Under the pieces are notes generated by a model, which worked only from the letters and a program-made list of their open reading frames with translations, was not told the origin of the DNA and made no database searches. This document shows, one piece after another, positions 34,215-48,100 of a DNA stretch of 64,000 bases; the stretch's first letter is position 1; each line of letters opens with the position of its first letter. The position numbers and the translations under genes were made by a program. Source of the stretch: Haliclystus octoradiatus (Eukaryota; Cnidaria; Staurozoa; Stauromedusae; Haliclystidae); assembly GCA_916610825.1 (NCBI GenBank), contig OU744449.1:4508743-4572742 (forward strand). Direction: 5' to 3'.

Positions 34215-35855
34215 TGTTAATCTTATGTTAAACGTGTAATGTTAATTAAACTGTTTGCATCCCTAATTTGCATCCCTAATAATCCCAAATCCCTATTAAA
34301 TCTCAAAAATCTAGAGAATTAGGAGATGACCTCATTACATATAGTAATCATTAAAAAAACGAATTGTTGATCAAAAATATTTAAAAATGTCTAGACACAT
34401 TGAAGACATTTCTATCAATTCATCATTCTCTTATGTACCAATGATTGATTCAATTCAATATTGGAATGTTTTACGTAAGACAAACAATAAATCTATGCTT
34501 TTGAATAGATTGTGGTGGAAAAAGCGTGATATTATCCGATGCATGACATAATCCGAATCTTCTGTTTCAGATCGCTGTGACGTCAGTATATTATTTAGTA
34601 TTCATATATTACACAATCAAGTCTTGTTCTTTGTTTACTTTCCATTTCCTATTCGGTGCTTTCTGATCATAAATCAGTTGAGCGTTTACAGGTCGCACAA
34701 AAGAACAATCAGAGAGATCAACATAAAAGGCTCTGGGCACAATCATTTTAATTACCTCAGTCAGTTTTCAACGCTAGCGATACAAGAATAATAGATCATA
34801 GATGGGCCAGTTAGCAATAGTTGCGAGTTTGCAGTTGCTCCGGCAGTTGCATGGGCAGTTCAATAGGGAAATGTTTCTCTTAATATCACTTCAATGCTGT
34901 TAAGTAGTGGGAATTTGATCAAATAGGGAAATCTAGCTCCTTAGTTACATTAACCCATTGGTAATTAACTGCCTTTCCTTTCTCGCCGTATGTATATGTT
35001 ATCTGTTCATATAATTGAAATTTAATATCTGTGGAGTAATTATTAGAACTCAGCCATCGATCAGTACAGTCAAAATAACCGCATATAGTCCTTGATTAAT
35101 TCTCCGTAGCAAATTATTTGCAACAATATATTTGTAACTGTAACTTTCTCCAAACTCTGCGGGTTTCCCTCAACAGACGTCAGACATGATTGGCACGAGA
35201 TGGAAAAAGGGAGATACATGCTCTCTGTCATGAATACAATAATTTTGTTAACTTTTTAGTGCAAAATGTTGGCAATCTAGCCCTATTGCTTGAGGATTTC
35301 CTCCCCTGAAACCCTACATCCACATTTTGATGAATGGCACTCACTAACCCTGGTCAAGAGAAACAGTATAGGCATTGTATATATGAATTAAGTATATGTT
35401 TCTATACGTCGTTTGATGTTGTATTGCAGTAAAGAGGTGCACCAAAATAGTATCAGGGCTGAACGGTAATGACGTTATTTGATATTAGAACCTTTATTAC
35501 ACTATAATAGTTATTATGCATAGCAAATACAATATATGATAACGGACCAAATCGGGATAAACTATAATCAAAGTTTCTTTTTCAACAAATTGAAAGCAGA
35601 TATAGCTGTAATTCAAGTCAATGGAAGAGAATATAGTCAATTTATTCACGGCAAGGATGTCCGCGTGGGTTGAAGAGGTTTCGTTGTTCTAAAAGAAATC
35701 TAAAAGAAATAGTGTCGGTCATTTATTGAAAAGTCTTATTGCCATGAAGCCAAACCCTACTTGGAACAACATATATATTATATACAAGCAATAATATTTG
35801 TGTTAGTAGTCTGAGAATACAATGTATTGAAAATTTGAACTCACACGGAGATTAC
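34215..35855. other. No gene seen
   Basis: AT-rich sequence without convincing exons, long frames or recognisable repeats on either strand. Confidence 0.6.
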
Positions 35856-35932
35856 TAGCCTGCGTACAAGCATTGAGGTTTTTCCTAAAACCATAGGAAT
35901 CAGAAAAAACCTCGGGGCTGGTACGCAGGCTA
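35856..35932. mobile_element. 77-bp palindromic MITE family G with perfect 9-bp duplication
   Basis: The ends are TAGCCTGCGTAC and GTACGCAGGCTA, and the target duplication ggagattac at 35847-35855 and 35933-35941 is exact. The interior is an AGGTTTT/AAAACCT stem. It has no coding capacity, and transposition by a Mutator-type enzyme is inferred from the duplication length. Confidence 0.9.
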
Positions 35933-35941
35933 GGAGATTAC

Positions 35942-38900
35942 ATGTTCTATCAGAGAATCTATACTGTCTGTTTGAAGGGGTGTATTAACATATTTTTACT
36001 ATTTTTAATTCTATGAAAACGAAAACGTTTCGTTTGTTTTTAACAGTTATACCTAACACTATGGATAAAAGTATCATTTTACACCTTCTAAGAATGATTA
36101 GAATGAAGTAGAGAAATAATTGTTCTTGCGCAAGCAATAGTACGCAAGCTTTCGTGCAAAAAATGCGACGTTGCTGTATACCAATGTTTAATCTTTCAAA
36201 TATCCAACATTTATATAAACTCGTAATTATTACTAACCGGTAAAAAAAGTTACCATTATTCTCAGATGATCCGTTATCATGGACAAACGATGCTCCATTT
36301 TGATAAATCAAACGCAAAAATGTCATTGAGAATTTTTGCCTGGCCTATAGTGTTAGTCACTTGCAATCGCCGACAATATTTATTCCTCAATGCAAATATT
36401 AATGCTATAACAAATAGTGCCAGTATAACACTATGAATTTTGAAAATCTGAAAACCTACTCATACTGAACAGGCTACTGAATTGGGCTCTTTTCAGAAGT
36501 TTCCAATTTTTGACAGAACGGTTATACTTTGATCGAAAGTAAGTCAGTAAGATATGGATACGTTTCAATTTGACTTGACAGTGAAAACGTTGACATATTT
36601 TCAATGCAATCTTTGAATTGGTATATGTGGGTGCTTTTTGGTTATAGGCACTTCCTGGTGTCAGAATGCAATCGTGTTCAAGGCAGGGCTTCACAAAACT
36701 GCGGTTACAAAGGGAGGACCAAGTTAGCCACGATATCAATGCGAGACACTAACAATGAAATATGTGTACATTATTTAACACAGACCATGCAGCTATAATG
36801 GTCCCTGAAAAATAGACCACAATACACCTTGTACCTTTATGTATAAAAAACAGTGAAAAACGAATCAAATCAATGCCTTTTCCGTAAGAAGAAGTTTCAC
36901 GCTCTTATAGCAATCATCACCAGACCGTAATAAAGAACATTTATTTCTCCCATACACATGTATGAAATACATTTATGTACATAGATAAGCAAGTTAAAAA
37001 CAATGTGGAGATAATATGTAAGTAAAAGTAAGTAATGTGGACGGTGTCGCCCTACCGAACGCACCCGTACCACTGCTCTATTTCTAGAGGATAGAGGAGT
37101 AGCTCTTTTCGCTAAGAGCAATGATGTTAAACGCTCCTTAGATCTCAGCCTCAGATAATATGTGACATGGTTAAGCGAAACTGTTATAATTGACCAATAT
37201 AATATAGATCGATGGTCGTTATATACAGGGATATGACCGTTAATACAGCAAATTTTGAAGGCAATATGAGATGTAGGATATTGATGGTAAGTTCAATAAA
37301 TGTGATACAGTGGCAACAATCTTGGACTGATATTGCAGCTGAATATATTGACAGACAAAACCAATGCTAATGGTTTTGTTTCTCTGCGTGTAAATTGTTG
37401 AACTGCACTTGGGATGTCTACGGCGATTTACAAAAGTAGTTAAAATGCGTAGGAGTTTATATTAACATGTAAGTAGAAGCTATAATATCTAAATTAGTCG
37501 TACAGTTTAAATTAGTACTGTTGAATATATATTGCTAACAAAGAAAAAAAAACAGGGTTATCATTGTTAACAATACACAGAGACGAGGATAACTAAACAA
37601 TGGCTAATACTCTCTTGGGAACCGTTAGAAAAATCTATTCAATTCAATTGTGTGTACATCATAATTTAATTCAATAGATAATACAGAAAACCTGTCGGGC
37701 TGTGTGAAAATCATTGTTATATATTTTAAAAGCTTTGGCGCAGATTACACATATTTAGCTAACGAAATTATATTCTAGTAAAATTAGATGACCCTATTAA
37801 TTCTTACATGGATTAGAATTTTATAACAACATCAAAAAAATAAAATAAAAAATTAGAATGAAGATATTGTTGATTATAATATATATTGTTTATTCATATT
37901 GTATAATTAAATATTTATAAGAAGGCTTTTCACTCAGACTCAGACAAATAAAAATAACTTACAAAAAATGAATTCTATAAAAATCCAGAGTGTTGTGCAA
38001 TACATATTTAAGACAAATTATTTAAAATAATGATATGGAACCGAACTGTAGACATTTTATTATCTTTGATTTTGAGTAGTATTAAATTTTGATAAGAAGG
38101 TTGATCTCTTAAACAAAAGAATATTTTATCCTCTAGTTTGATTTCGATAAAACTTGACATTCTCCCATCATTTTCTTATTGTTATATAGAGCTTATAAAA
38201 TTAACCACATATCTATGTGATGTCCACTCAACTCTTTCTATATCTTATCAAATAAAACAAAACAAAAAAACGTGAATAATTCACGATAAGATTTTTTTAC
38301 AAAAAGACCAATTGACCATAGTCGACTATGACAAAATTTGAATTCATAAATCATAAATAGGAAATCTGCAAGCGCATTCTGCGTGGAAAGACTAACCACA
38401 ATATTATGACGATAAAGAATCAAGTACAACAAAAAAAATGGTCGTTAGACAAGGAATAGTAGCACGCGACTCAGCCAACCTTATCTCATCTTGGAAATAA
38501 TGTTTACTACAGCAGAATTCTTGAATTAGATGAAATGAAGCTTCAAAAATTTATAAAACAGCAAAATATTGTCTTCCAAATGCAGATATTAGGTTGATCA
38601 ATCTACAAAGAAAGTAGTATAACCAAGGATAATTAACTTAACAGAAAATAAGATATTAGCTTTACTATATTTTTGAGCTAGTTTTCCAAAGAGCACGTTT
38701 TAGCAACTCCGCAGAAAGTCGAACGCTACAAAAAATGTCAATATTTTGAGATTGGTAAAATTTCTCTAGAAGATAATCTCGTAACATTTGAAATTATCAA
38801 GAGACTTGAAGTTATTATTATTGTGGGAGTATATGATATTGTATTTGAATAGTATGAAATTATCTAGGTTTTTACGATAATACAGTAGTACATTTGTACA

Positions 38901-39679
38901 ATAAGGTCAAAAATATACGTCAAACTTGGAAGTATTACGTCAACGACATAATAACTTTATAATTTGACAAAATATAGACGTTATTACCCACGATAAAATG
39001 TTTTAAATAATTTAAGTTGATTGTTATAAGCTTGTAGATATAAATGACAACAAACATTATGAAAATACAGTATAGTAGTCGAAGCAGTATATCACTTTTC
39101 TTAGAACTATACCGACTTATTATATAAAGGGAAAACACAACAAGGAAAAACTACTGAAAATGACAAAATGACAAAATCAAATATATAATGTTGAAGTTCT
39201 CTTTATTTATTTTTTTCGAGTTTTGTTTTATTACTTTTGTTATTTGTTGACATAAGGTGGCATTTAATACCGATTTATTTTGATGTATACATTTATTAAA
39301 ACAGGAAATGTTTTCATCGACAATTGACGAAATCAAAAACGTTTTCATTATTCTGTAGAGAAGGGAAAAGTACATTTGAGAGAACTTGTTCCACCAAACG
39401 TATTTTATCGTTTGGTAAATATATATACATTTATTATATCTATATCATATATATTTATTTACACTACCAGACAATCTATGGGTTATAAAAGTTCGAGAGA
39501 GAGAGAAGTGTTGAATATAATTTGTACTAACTTTTTCAATCATTCATCTTTTTCATCATGTAAAATTGATAAAAACATGTCTTCTTCTTCTCAAAAATAA
39601 AATATGATTTGTTTCAAATATTGTGCTTCTTTTGGATTTCAATCTTTCATTTCCATTTGTTTTGGCAATGAATCATAAA
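35942..39679. other. No gene seen
   Basis: AT-rich intergenic sequence. The only repeats noticed are the GCTCTT/AAGAGC element at 37092-37170 and a possible family B scrap at ~37185-37255. Short open frames here show no motifs. Confidence 0.6.
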
Positions 39680-39905
<226 letters not shown>

Positions 39906-40060
39906 TAATTTATAATTCATTCATCTTGTTGCATAAATTGTAAAAGTCTACCATCAAGGTATCTGTTTTCTAAGGCCAAAGTGAAGGAAATAAATTTTTT
40001 CCCAATTTCAAAAGGAAAAACATCTTTATAACACCGACTACCATTTCCAGCTAGGTGTAC
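39906..40060 (-). repeat. Repeat end with (ATT)n tail, inverted partner of 44031-44176
   Basis: On the minus strand this ~155 bp block reads toward the (ATT)n tail and keeps an open frame ending LALENRYLDGRLLQFMQQDE then a stop, preceded by VHLAGNGSRCYKDVFPFEIG. The block at 44031-44176 encodes nearly the same peptide. The arrangement resembles the 3' end of a retroelement with a microsatellite tail, but the protein is not recognised. Confidence 0.75.
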
Positions 40061-40568
40061 GGTTTGAACCAAAACGATAAAACCCCAACCATTTTCTTCA
40101 CAAAATATTAAAATCATTGCCATCACAGACTGAGATTAATTAATTTCTTTTCTCCATAATATCGCACAGTTTGCATATATAGATATAATAATTGATTTAA
40201 TAAATATAGATTTTGTTGATTGGTATTTTTATATATGTAAAATAAATCGCTGTAGATATATATTTCTTTCTTGTATACGTTCCATTTTCATTTTGTTGCT
40301 ATTTTGTTGCATTTTGTTGTTTCATTTATCCCCAGAGATTTTCAAATACACGAGAATAAATTTCTTTGTTGAATAACTTGTGTAGCATGGGATAAAATTT
40401 GAACATATTCAAACAGCTCTCCAATCTTCTTTAATCTTTTCGCCTTTTCAAGGCTAATAAAACTCCAACGAATTTACCATCACAATAAATCGTATTTGAG
40501 TGTATTATAACGATGATGTATAATTCAAATCTTCAGATATATATAATGTATATATATATATTTGCCAC

Positions 40569-41021
40569 TCACGAGTTACATGCTCGACAATTGCATGATT
40601 GTGGGACTAAAATAGGTACTTTCTTAAACCGTACTTTTCTACTTTCCATAATTTGTCCATCATTTATTCGGTCATTTGAAGTGTTTTCTTGGGTGCAACG
40701 TACCAAAACAAATAGTCTATTTGTGCCAACCGGCGAACAACATTGACATTTCTTAATAAAACCTTTCTCATAAATCATCGATTCCGTTTCGGACATACAA
40801 TAACCTTGACATCCATACGTTCGTATCGTAACTCTTTTACAATTAGGTATATCCATATCAACTTTAATAGGTTTCTTAGTGCACATCAACGGTGCAGGAG
40901 GTACGGACGATCGACCCATAATTGGATGTATTAAGAATGTAACAACAAATAGTAGAATGACGATATAAAATGATTGATTTGGAACACGTACTTCACTTAG
41001 AACTCCGGCGAAGACGTTCAT
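40569..41021 (-). CDS. Bursicon-family cystine-knot hormone
   Basis: 150 residues from the ATG at 41021; upstream in-frame codons lack an ATG. A hydrophobic stretch (FYIVILLFVVTFLI, residues 18-31) is a probable signal sequence, so the product is secreted. Eleven cysteines lie at 47, 61, 71, 75, 92, 94, 95, 109, 143, 145 and 148. The spacing C-x13-C-x9-C-x3-C, then CxCC, then CxCxxC is that of bursicon alpha as known from arthropods, and the count of eleven is the bursicon number. The GFIKKCQCC stretch is closer to bursicon beta. NTS at residues 113-115 is a possible glycosylation site in a loop longer than usual. Bursicon subunits dimerise and act on LGR-type receptors; which subunit this is cannot be decided. 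Another DAN/glycoprotein-hormone-type knot is less likely. The coding region is one exon, and upstream non-coding exons are possible. Confidence 0.85.
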   Translation of the reverse strand: MNVFAGVLSEVRVPNQSFYIVILLFVVTFLIHPIMGRSSVPPAPLMCTKKPIKVDMDIPNCKRVTIRTYGCQGYCMSETESMIYEKGFIKKCQCCSPVGTNRLFVLVRCTQENTSNDRINDGQIMESRKVRFKKVPILVPQSCNCRACNS

Positions 41022-41129
41022 ATCCAGCGAGCTATACAATAAATAGCAACAACAACAACAATAGCATGAGTGATGTATATCGGTTATAGTACATGTCACG
41101 ATCACAATAAAAGAAGAAATCAATGTTTG

Positions 41130-44030
41130 TATAATTGTAAAGTCTTGCTTGTATTAGAGAGAACGACACTATACACGATAGGTGATCGTGTGTGACTGGA
41201 ATGCTGTTCATAAATTCTCTCCTCAATTCACATAGCTATAAAAACTTTCTGCACAAGAAGATAGATAGAGAAAATAAATAAATATATATAATCATCAAGT
41301 AATTTTCTGACTTAAAATAATCATATAGCAATAATAATAATAATACGGAATTATTTGATAATTTATGTATTACAAATTATTATTATCATTATATTATTTT
41401 GGTAAAGTAAAAAGCCGCGTGATCATTAATAGTGTCCGTTGTTTGTGCCGCAGCATGGATGAGCATATGCGGTCATTTAATAGATAAGTGAGCGAAACGC
41501 TGCTACAACAAACGGTTCATGTCTTCTAGCATAGTTGCAATTCCAATACTATGGAGTTGATGCAACCAGTCTACTAACCAGCTATTACGTTTTTCTATAG
41601 ACACAAACTATGGATGGCGCCCACAAAATGAAAAACCCATGTAGATTGCAAATGATCAATGATAGTGTGTTTGAATCCGTTTCATAAAAAGATAACACAG
41701 TGAAAATCAAAGGGACGATCGTTTGATATCAACACTAAACCAGTACATTGTTAACCAATAACACACTCACCTGGACTCAATGTTGGCAGAATTTCTCTAC
41801 GAACACCATATCAAATAAGGATATGTTCACTAAAATACGCCATGCATCAGTAGTTTTCAACGTTGCACGTTTAAAGAGGGCTATTTTCTCTGGCCAATCT
41901 TCGACTGAGAAGACTTCACGGTGAATGCACTCGTGACAATATTGATCTTCAAGTCAAGCTGGTCTAAAACTAATTGGTATGCCCTCCGTAAGATACACTG
42001 TTCCTTATGATGACGTCAGCAACAGGCTTTTCAAACTATCTACAAGTGTACATAGTACGCATAGACACTCACCGTGTCGTATTTGCTCACACTTTACAAC
42101 CGGGCGCACTTTCAATTGACTAAGTGGACGCGGGGTTGTAGCGATGAAACTGTTGTTTACGAACCACTATTCTAGTTAACGACACGTGAGAGCATTGTTG
42201 ACGATATAGGACGATGATTGTTAAGACAACACCCTTTACAAAGTTAACAAAGAACAGTAGAGTACGACTGAGTATATATGATGTCAACAAGATTGGCTGC
42301 GTAAAATGAGAAGAAAAAATGGTGATATTGACTTGATAATGAGTAAAGAAATCGAGCGAATAAAGTCAGTAAATTGACAAGCAAAATACATCCTAGAATT
42401 ATTGATGGCTACATTCATCTATTGTTGATATGGACGTTACACAGAGAACTAAAAGAGAGCGTACAGGTATTGTGATTAGACGTTAAACACCCGCTGACTT
42501 TCGGAAATGCGATTTAAGCCAATCACGGTACCGTTACAATTACAACCAATCAGATCAATTGATTCCTTAAACGACCCCATCTCTCAGCTTATCGTTATTT
42601 GTCTGATAAAAATACAAGAGTATTGCTTCTTCTTCTTCATCATCTTCTTCTCTCTAGCATGATTTCAACGTCTTGACCGTTGGTTAGACTCACAGAACCG
42701 ATCCAACCACACTATTGAATTATTCAGGAAATCATTTACAATTATACAATGATTTATATGGTATTATTATTATTTGAAGAAAGCATGACAAGTTTGTAAT
42801 TAATTCCTGAAACCGGGGAGGATGGTGTAAAAAAGATATATGCAAGACAAAAAGGGAAAAACATATAGGCGAACCAGAAGCCGTAGAGACAAGTGGGTGA
42901 CAACAATATTATTTAACATGAAAACATAATCAATAGAAATTTGAAAAGCTCCTGAATTGAAGAAAAATGCGAGGGAGTTAATTTAGAAGAAATTAAGAAA
43001 ACGATTTCTTGCACTGTACAAAGATCTATTGTTGAAAATTAAAATTCATCAATGATGATCATACGAAAAGTATTAACCATGAAAAGATTCTATTGATATT
43101 TTAAATTTTGTTTTCATTATGCGTTAGAGAATTATAAAATGCGGCAAGTCTTTTAAGAAACACCACAGAAATTCAATTGGTTATTATGTAACTCTAACTG
43201 AGCGAACAACGCTACAAAATTGTAAACATTGATATTCTTCAAAGACAAAACAATACATTATCATAGAGGTTTATGTTGGTGCTAGAAAAATGATAAAAGA
43301 ATTCTGGACATTAAACAATCAATCAAACCCTATATATCGTTCATTCATCCATCCAAAATTGAGCTTAAATGCAGAGGCAGATAAAATAGATAAATAATAG
43401 TTTAATTCTGCACTCTCAACATCTTGCAAAAAATGGAAGCTTTTAGTCATTTATCGCCTTATTATAGATATAATATTTATTATATATTTAGATACTATCC
43501 AATGGTATACAAATAGTGCTCAATTGCAGAATTTGACAATCAAAAGTAAATAAAATAAAAGGAGTCAAAGACTATATACATTCATAATTGTTACTAAAAG
43601 TTTCATGCTTGAACACAATAATCTGACAAAGAAACTTTTGCACTGGCCTGCACTACGCATGCAGTTTGTCAATCATTTTTCTTTGAATGAATATTATACC
43701 ATAACAATAATACACACACTCTAATATTTTTTTTATAAAAACACATTTTATCAGAATATCGAGGCTCAGATACTGTGATATTTTAAAAATAAATTAAGAA
43801 CATTCAGAGGCTATATTATAATGGAAGATATTAATTTTAAATGTAAATAACATCTATTACGTTTTCAACAAAGAAAATTAGAGGCTCAATTATATAGGCT
43901 AAACTTAATTTTTACATGTTTTTATAAATGTATAGAGTGCATAGGCCTCTTAATGTATAGATCGATTACTGATATAAAAATACTACGAGAGTTAGAATAA
44001 GAGTCAAAAATTATCATTATTACTATTACC
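41130..44030. other. No gene seen
   Basis: AT-rich sequence upstream of the hormone gene on its strand, probably holding its promoter, but no TATA box or initiator could be fixed. No long frames or conserved motifs were seen. A TTC/TCA-rich tract lies at ~42625-42655. Confidence 0.55.
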
Positions 44031-44176
44031 GTACACCTAGCTGGAAATCGTAGTCAGTGTTATAAAGATGTTTTTCCTTTGAAATTGGGAAAAAATTTGG
44101 CCTTAGAAAATAGATACCTTGATGGTAGACTTTTACAATTTATGCAACAACATGAATGAATTACAAATTATTATTA
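44031..44176 (+). repeat. Repeat end with (ATT)n tail, inverted partner of 39906-40060
   Basis: A forward copy encoding VHLAGNRSQCYKDVFPLKLG, then LALENRYLDGRLLQFMQQHE and a stop, followed by (ATT)n. Compared with the left copy it lacks a few codons before LALENRYL. Confidence 0.75.
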
Positions 44177-44179
44177 ATA

Positions 44180-44410
<231 letters not shown>

Positions 44411-45379
44411 GAATAAACATAGATAATCTACCAAGGTTATATTAATTGGTATTAGTGTGTATAATTTAATGTTTTATTTACTGTATATCATATATTATTT
44501 TAGTTTTATAATCAGTCCTGTGAAAAAAGTTCTATATGAACTTATAAGGTCCTGAATAAATAATGATCACGATTATCCCACTACAATGAGAGACAGCCTC
44601 GTATACGAAAGTTTGTCGTGTCGAAATAATTTAACATGAAATATATTTTATTTTTTCAAAGAAGCTACAAATCGTGCTTGCATGTTAACACACAATTTGA
44701 ACTGGATTTCCTATGAATGTTCAAAGTTGAAAAGAAAATTAAGGTAACGTGAAAACAAATCGGAAAGACAGGGTGATTAAATGGTCTGATGATGTGGAAT
44801 CATAGATGTTTTGTTACAGAAAAAAAATTGTCACATTACATGGCAGAGACATCCAAAATATTTTAATTTTGAAAAAAAATGCCCCGAGGCTAATCTTAAC
44901 AGGTGGTCTACTAATTTCGAGATATCCGTTAGGCTACTTATACAAGTAATGCCGCATGATATAAAATATCCAATATTATATACAAAACATAGAGGAAATA
45001 AAGCTAAAGATGAGGTGGTCCAACAAATTTGTTAGATGAGGTGGGGGTTATTAGCAAAGATATTGATTCACGAGCCCATGACGAAATACCCATGTAAATA
45101 AGCCTGCGTATATAACTAGCATCGCTTACAAACCATGAACATTATACAGCGATGGAAACGCCATAGCAACTAAACATATGTAGTCAGTTTCTTCCGCATG
45201 ATGGTTGACTGCTTTGCTTGTAAATGCACGCGGGCTACTTTTGCGGAAAGTTTGGATGATAGTAGCAGCTGACAAATGGTGCGAGGCAATAAATAAACGT
45301 AAAAGAATTCATAGTATATATACATCGACTTTAGTAGAGCTTTGACACGGTATGTCATGCAAAGTTATTATTGAAATTA

Positions 45380-45860
45380 AAGGTTAATGGAACTAACTAT
45401 GAAATGTTTTCTTGGATATCATATATTTTATCTAACCGTATTCATAAGGTATGTGTTGGCCACTCATTATCGGACACTGTCACTGTTATACTAGTGGTGT
45501 TCCTAAAGGATTAGTCCTTGGACTAATATTATTTTTTGTATTTATACATTAATGACATTGTCGATGCGATGTCAAATTGTCAGATGTCTTGGTAAATTCT
45601 ACTATTTTTTATACTTTCAAAAGAGGGCTTGATGCGATCAGTATCTCACCCTTTTGTAAATTACGTTTTTAGTTTCCAAGTCTATTGTAATCAATTATAT
45701 AGTAATATATGCATGTACTGGACTGTGGATATATATATATTCTTATCATATCTTATTACATTTACTTGTACTATACTTATTCTAACAACTTGCTTGTAAA
45801 TATAGGCTGCATTTACCGAGATATTGTGTTGTGACTCTCCTTTGTTTTGCCTGTCAATTT
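45380..45860 (+). pseudogene. Decayed LINE reverse transcriptase fragment
   Basis: At ~45493-45555 the frame reads SGVPKGLVLGLILFF then, after a shift, YINDIV. This corresponds to the GVPQGSVLGPLLF...YINDI block of LINE reverse transcriptases. Flanking sequence is heavily decayed and the rest of the catalytic core is lost. Confidence 0.7.
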
Positions 45861-47779
45861 GGACAAAATATATGAAATGAAATGATATATTCGAAATTCA
45901 CTCACATCTGATGTCAGGCGCGACAAGTATATGTTAACCTGGCAGATTGGAATCGATTGAAATATTATAGCAGCATATTCGCATTATCAACACGAATACC
46001 ATGTTCTCTTAATTTATTAGGCCATGGTTATTTCACTAACATAAAAACTTTACATGTACGCAGACTAGCGGCGATCTCAATGCTACATAGCATGTATGCT
46101 GACATTACGGAACCAATATCCCGTAATGTCTGCGCGCATGTTAGCTACGTTAAACTTTCCTACACCTTACATGGTCCAAAGGGATAATATGGTTTAATTG
46201 ATTATTATATTTATAGTACGTTAAATAAGGAAGGCTTAATTGTTCATGTATTATAGTAATCATTTTTGTGAATGGAAAGAAACGCTTCTCGTCAAACGCC
46301 TATAAGCTTTGAAATCAAAAATCCGTAAATAAAACTCTTTGCAATCAAAACTAGTCGTTAATCTTACAATAGACTCATCATTAATCTTGAACTAATCAAC
46401 CTTAACAATTTTCAATCGTCAGTTTTGATCACTTCCGGATTCAATCGCCTTAATGTATTGTGTGATGAATTTGACAGTGACTTTTCTTCGTTTTTTTTCA
46501 TCAAAAGAGTTCAAATCCGATTCAATAGTGAAGGTTTTGATGTGTATGATTAAATATAGAATCAAAGATAGTTTAAGACGTTTAATACCATAACATAAAT
46601 TCCATAATATCGAAAACCGAAATTACATACATTCTGTGCCGCTGCATGTACAACCTTCCAAGAATCCAGATATTTTCAACATTGTCTTTTTGAAAATTTC
46701 TACACATATTTTAACTTCGTCCTTATTGTTATTCATTTGAAAATTATCAAATTATGATCAATATATACCATCAATATGATTCTAATAAAATGACAAACTC
46801 TCAAGGACATTTTTTTTTGAAAAAATAGAAGCTATACAAATCAGAAATCATTTCCCAATAAACTAGAATTCAAAAAGCTACTCAATATTAAATAAGAAAG
46901 TTTTAGCGATACTTTTGTGGATAGTAAAATATTTTTATGGGAAAACAACACTATTTATTTGGTTCGATCATGTGTATATACTAACTACTTAATATCTACT
47001 ACACTATTACACTAAATGTAGACTGCAAAATACATACAGTTATACAAACGGACTCCAATTACACAGTACACGAATATACAGTTTCAAGTGTAGTTGTTTA
47101 GTTGATCAATCAGTTATTAGAAGTGATAAACAAAGCTGATTAAATTGTTTCTTTATTCCTCTCTAAATAAGACACTTTTCATCAAGCTTTACAGAATAAA
47201 AATAGCTCACCGCCTAACAGGAACAAATATTACGTCATCATCATTGTCCGAAAACGAGTCATCAAGTGAAATTAAAACGAAGCATCTTAAATAATGTAAA
47301 ACCAAATAGATGTGAAATTTACATCACACACACAGCCTATTATTCAGGTGACCCAAACAGTAAGGCTTTCATCGATCAGCTGGGTGCAAACAACGTTCTA
47401 AAGCTAATCTGTACTCAAAAAGTTTTCTCTATCAAATATTGGGTATTTTCGTCGAAAATGGATGCAGCGTGACTACAGAAATTGTATAGATCCAAGATGC
47501 TATAGAACTTAGAATTTCGATTATTTCAAAAATCTGACAATATTTCTATAAATGATCAATTTTATGATAAACAAGCAATGTGATGTATGTTTCAACCTCT
47601 TGTGTCTTGAGGTTACTGCTATACTGCATTTTAATATCTCTATCATCCAGTGTGGGTCTAATTTAAGAAATCAAATCTAGAATCTGCGTAGTAATGGAAT
47701 TCCATAGAAAAATCAACCAGTTATAGGAACATTTTGATATTCTTTTTGTGTTTGAAGTCAGATAACAATAAAAAGAGCA
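45861..47779. other. No gene recognised
   Basis: AT-rich sequence. An open frame at 47266-47472 and a possible minus-strand exon at 47212-47284 (acidic DDSFSDNDDDVIFVPV before a gtgagc donor) are too short and unsupported to call. Confidence 0.5.
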
Positions 47780-48100
47780 CGGGAGTAACTTCTATTGCGC
47801 ATTCGACGGCGTATAGTTCAAAATTAAAATAGGGCTTTTGCAAAATAAACATGAAAACAATCCAGATCATGAAAGAGAATATATCATCCAAATTTATTAT
47901 ACAACAACAAAAAATGAAAAAAAAAAAAAAGGAAAAATCGAGAAAAAAGTAAAAAATTGGCCAAAAGTCAATAAGTTAATCATAAAAAACTTTCATGACA
48001 AAGCATACGACAAAACATCTCCAAAATTTTGAAAACAGTATCCTTTAATATTTCAGCGTCCCCGTATACCAAAAGTATATGGAAGTGGTCCTTCGAGAAT
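47780..48100. mobile_element. MITE family E copy
   Basis: It starts CGGGAGTAACTTCTATTGCG followed by cattcgacggcg, and ends atttcagcgtccccgtataccaaaagtatatggaagt. The interior has diverged. Confidence 0.65.

Noticed and set aside
40569-41123. Longer 184-codon version of the hormone with a Cys-rich N-terminus
   Set aside because: The upstream extension does not begin with ATG and reads through a (GTT)n-like repeat as poly-Cys. The ATG at 41021 followed by a hydrophobic segment is the better start.
44811-45035. 74-codon plus-strand frame
   Set aside because: No motif, no splice context and composition like the surrounding non-coding DNA.
47212-47284. Possible minus-strand exon with acidic DDSFSDNDDDVIFVPV and gtgagc donor
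   Set aside because: No clear acceptor, no neighbouring exon in phase and no recognised domain. Too weak to call.
47266-47472. 68-codon plus-strand frame
   Set aside because: Short, starts at a non-informative site and matches no family I recognise. It overlaps the competing minus-strand candidate.
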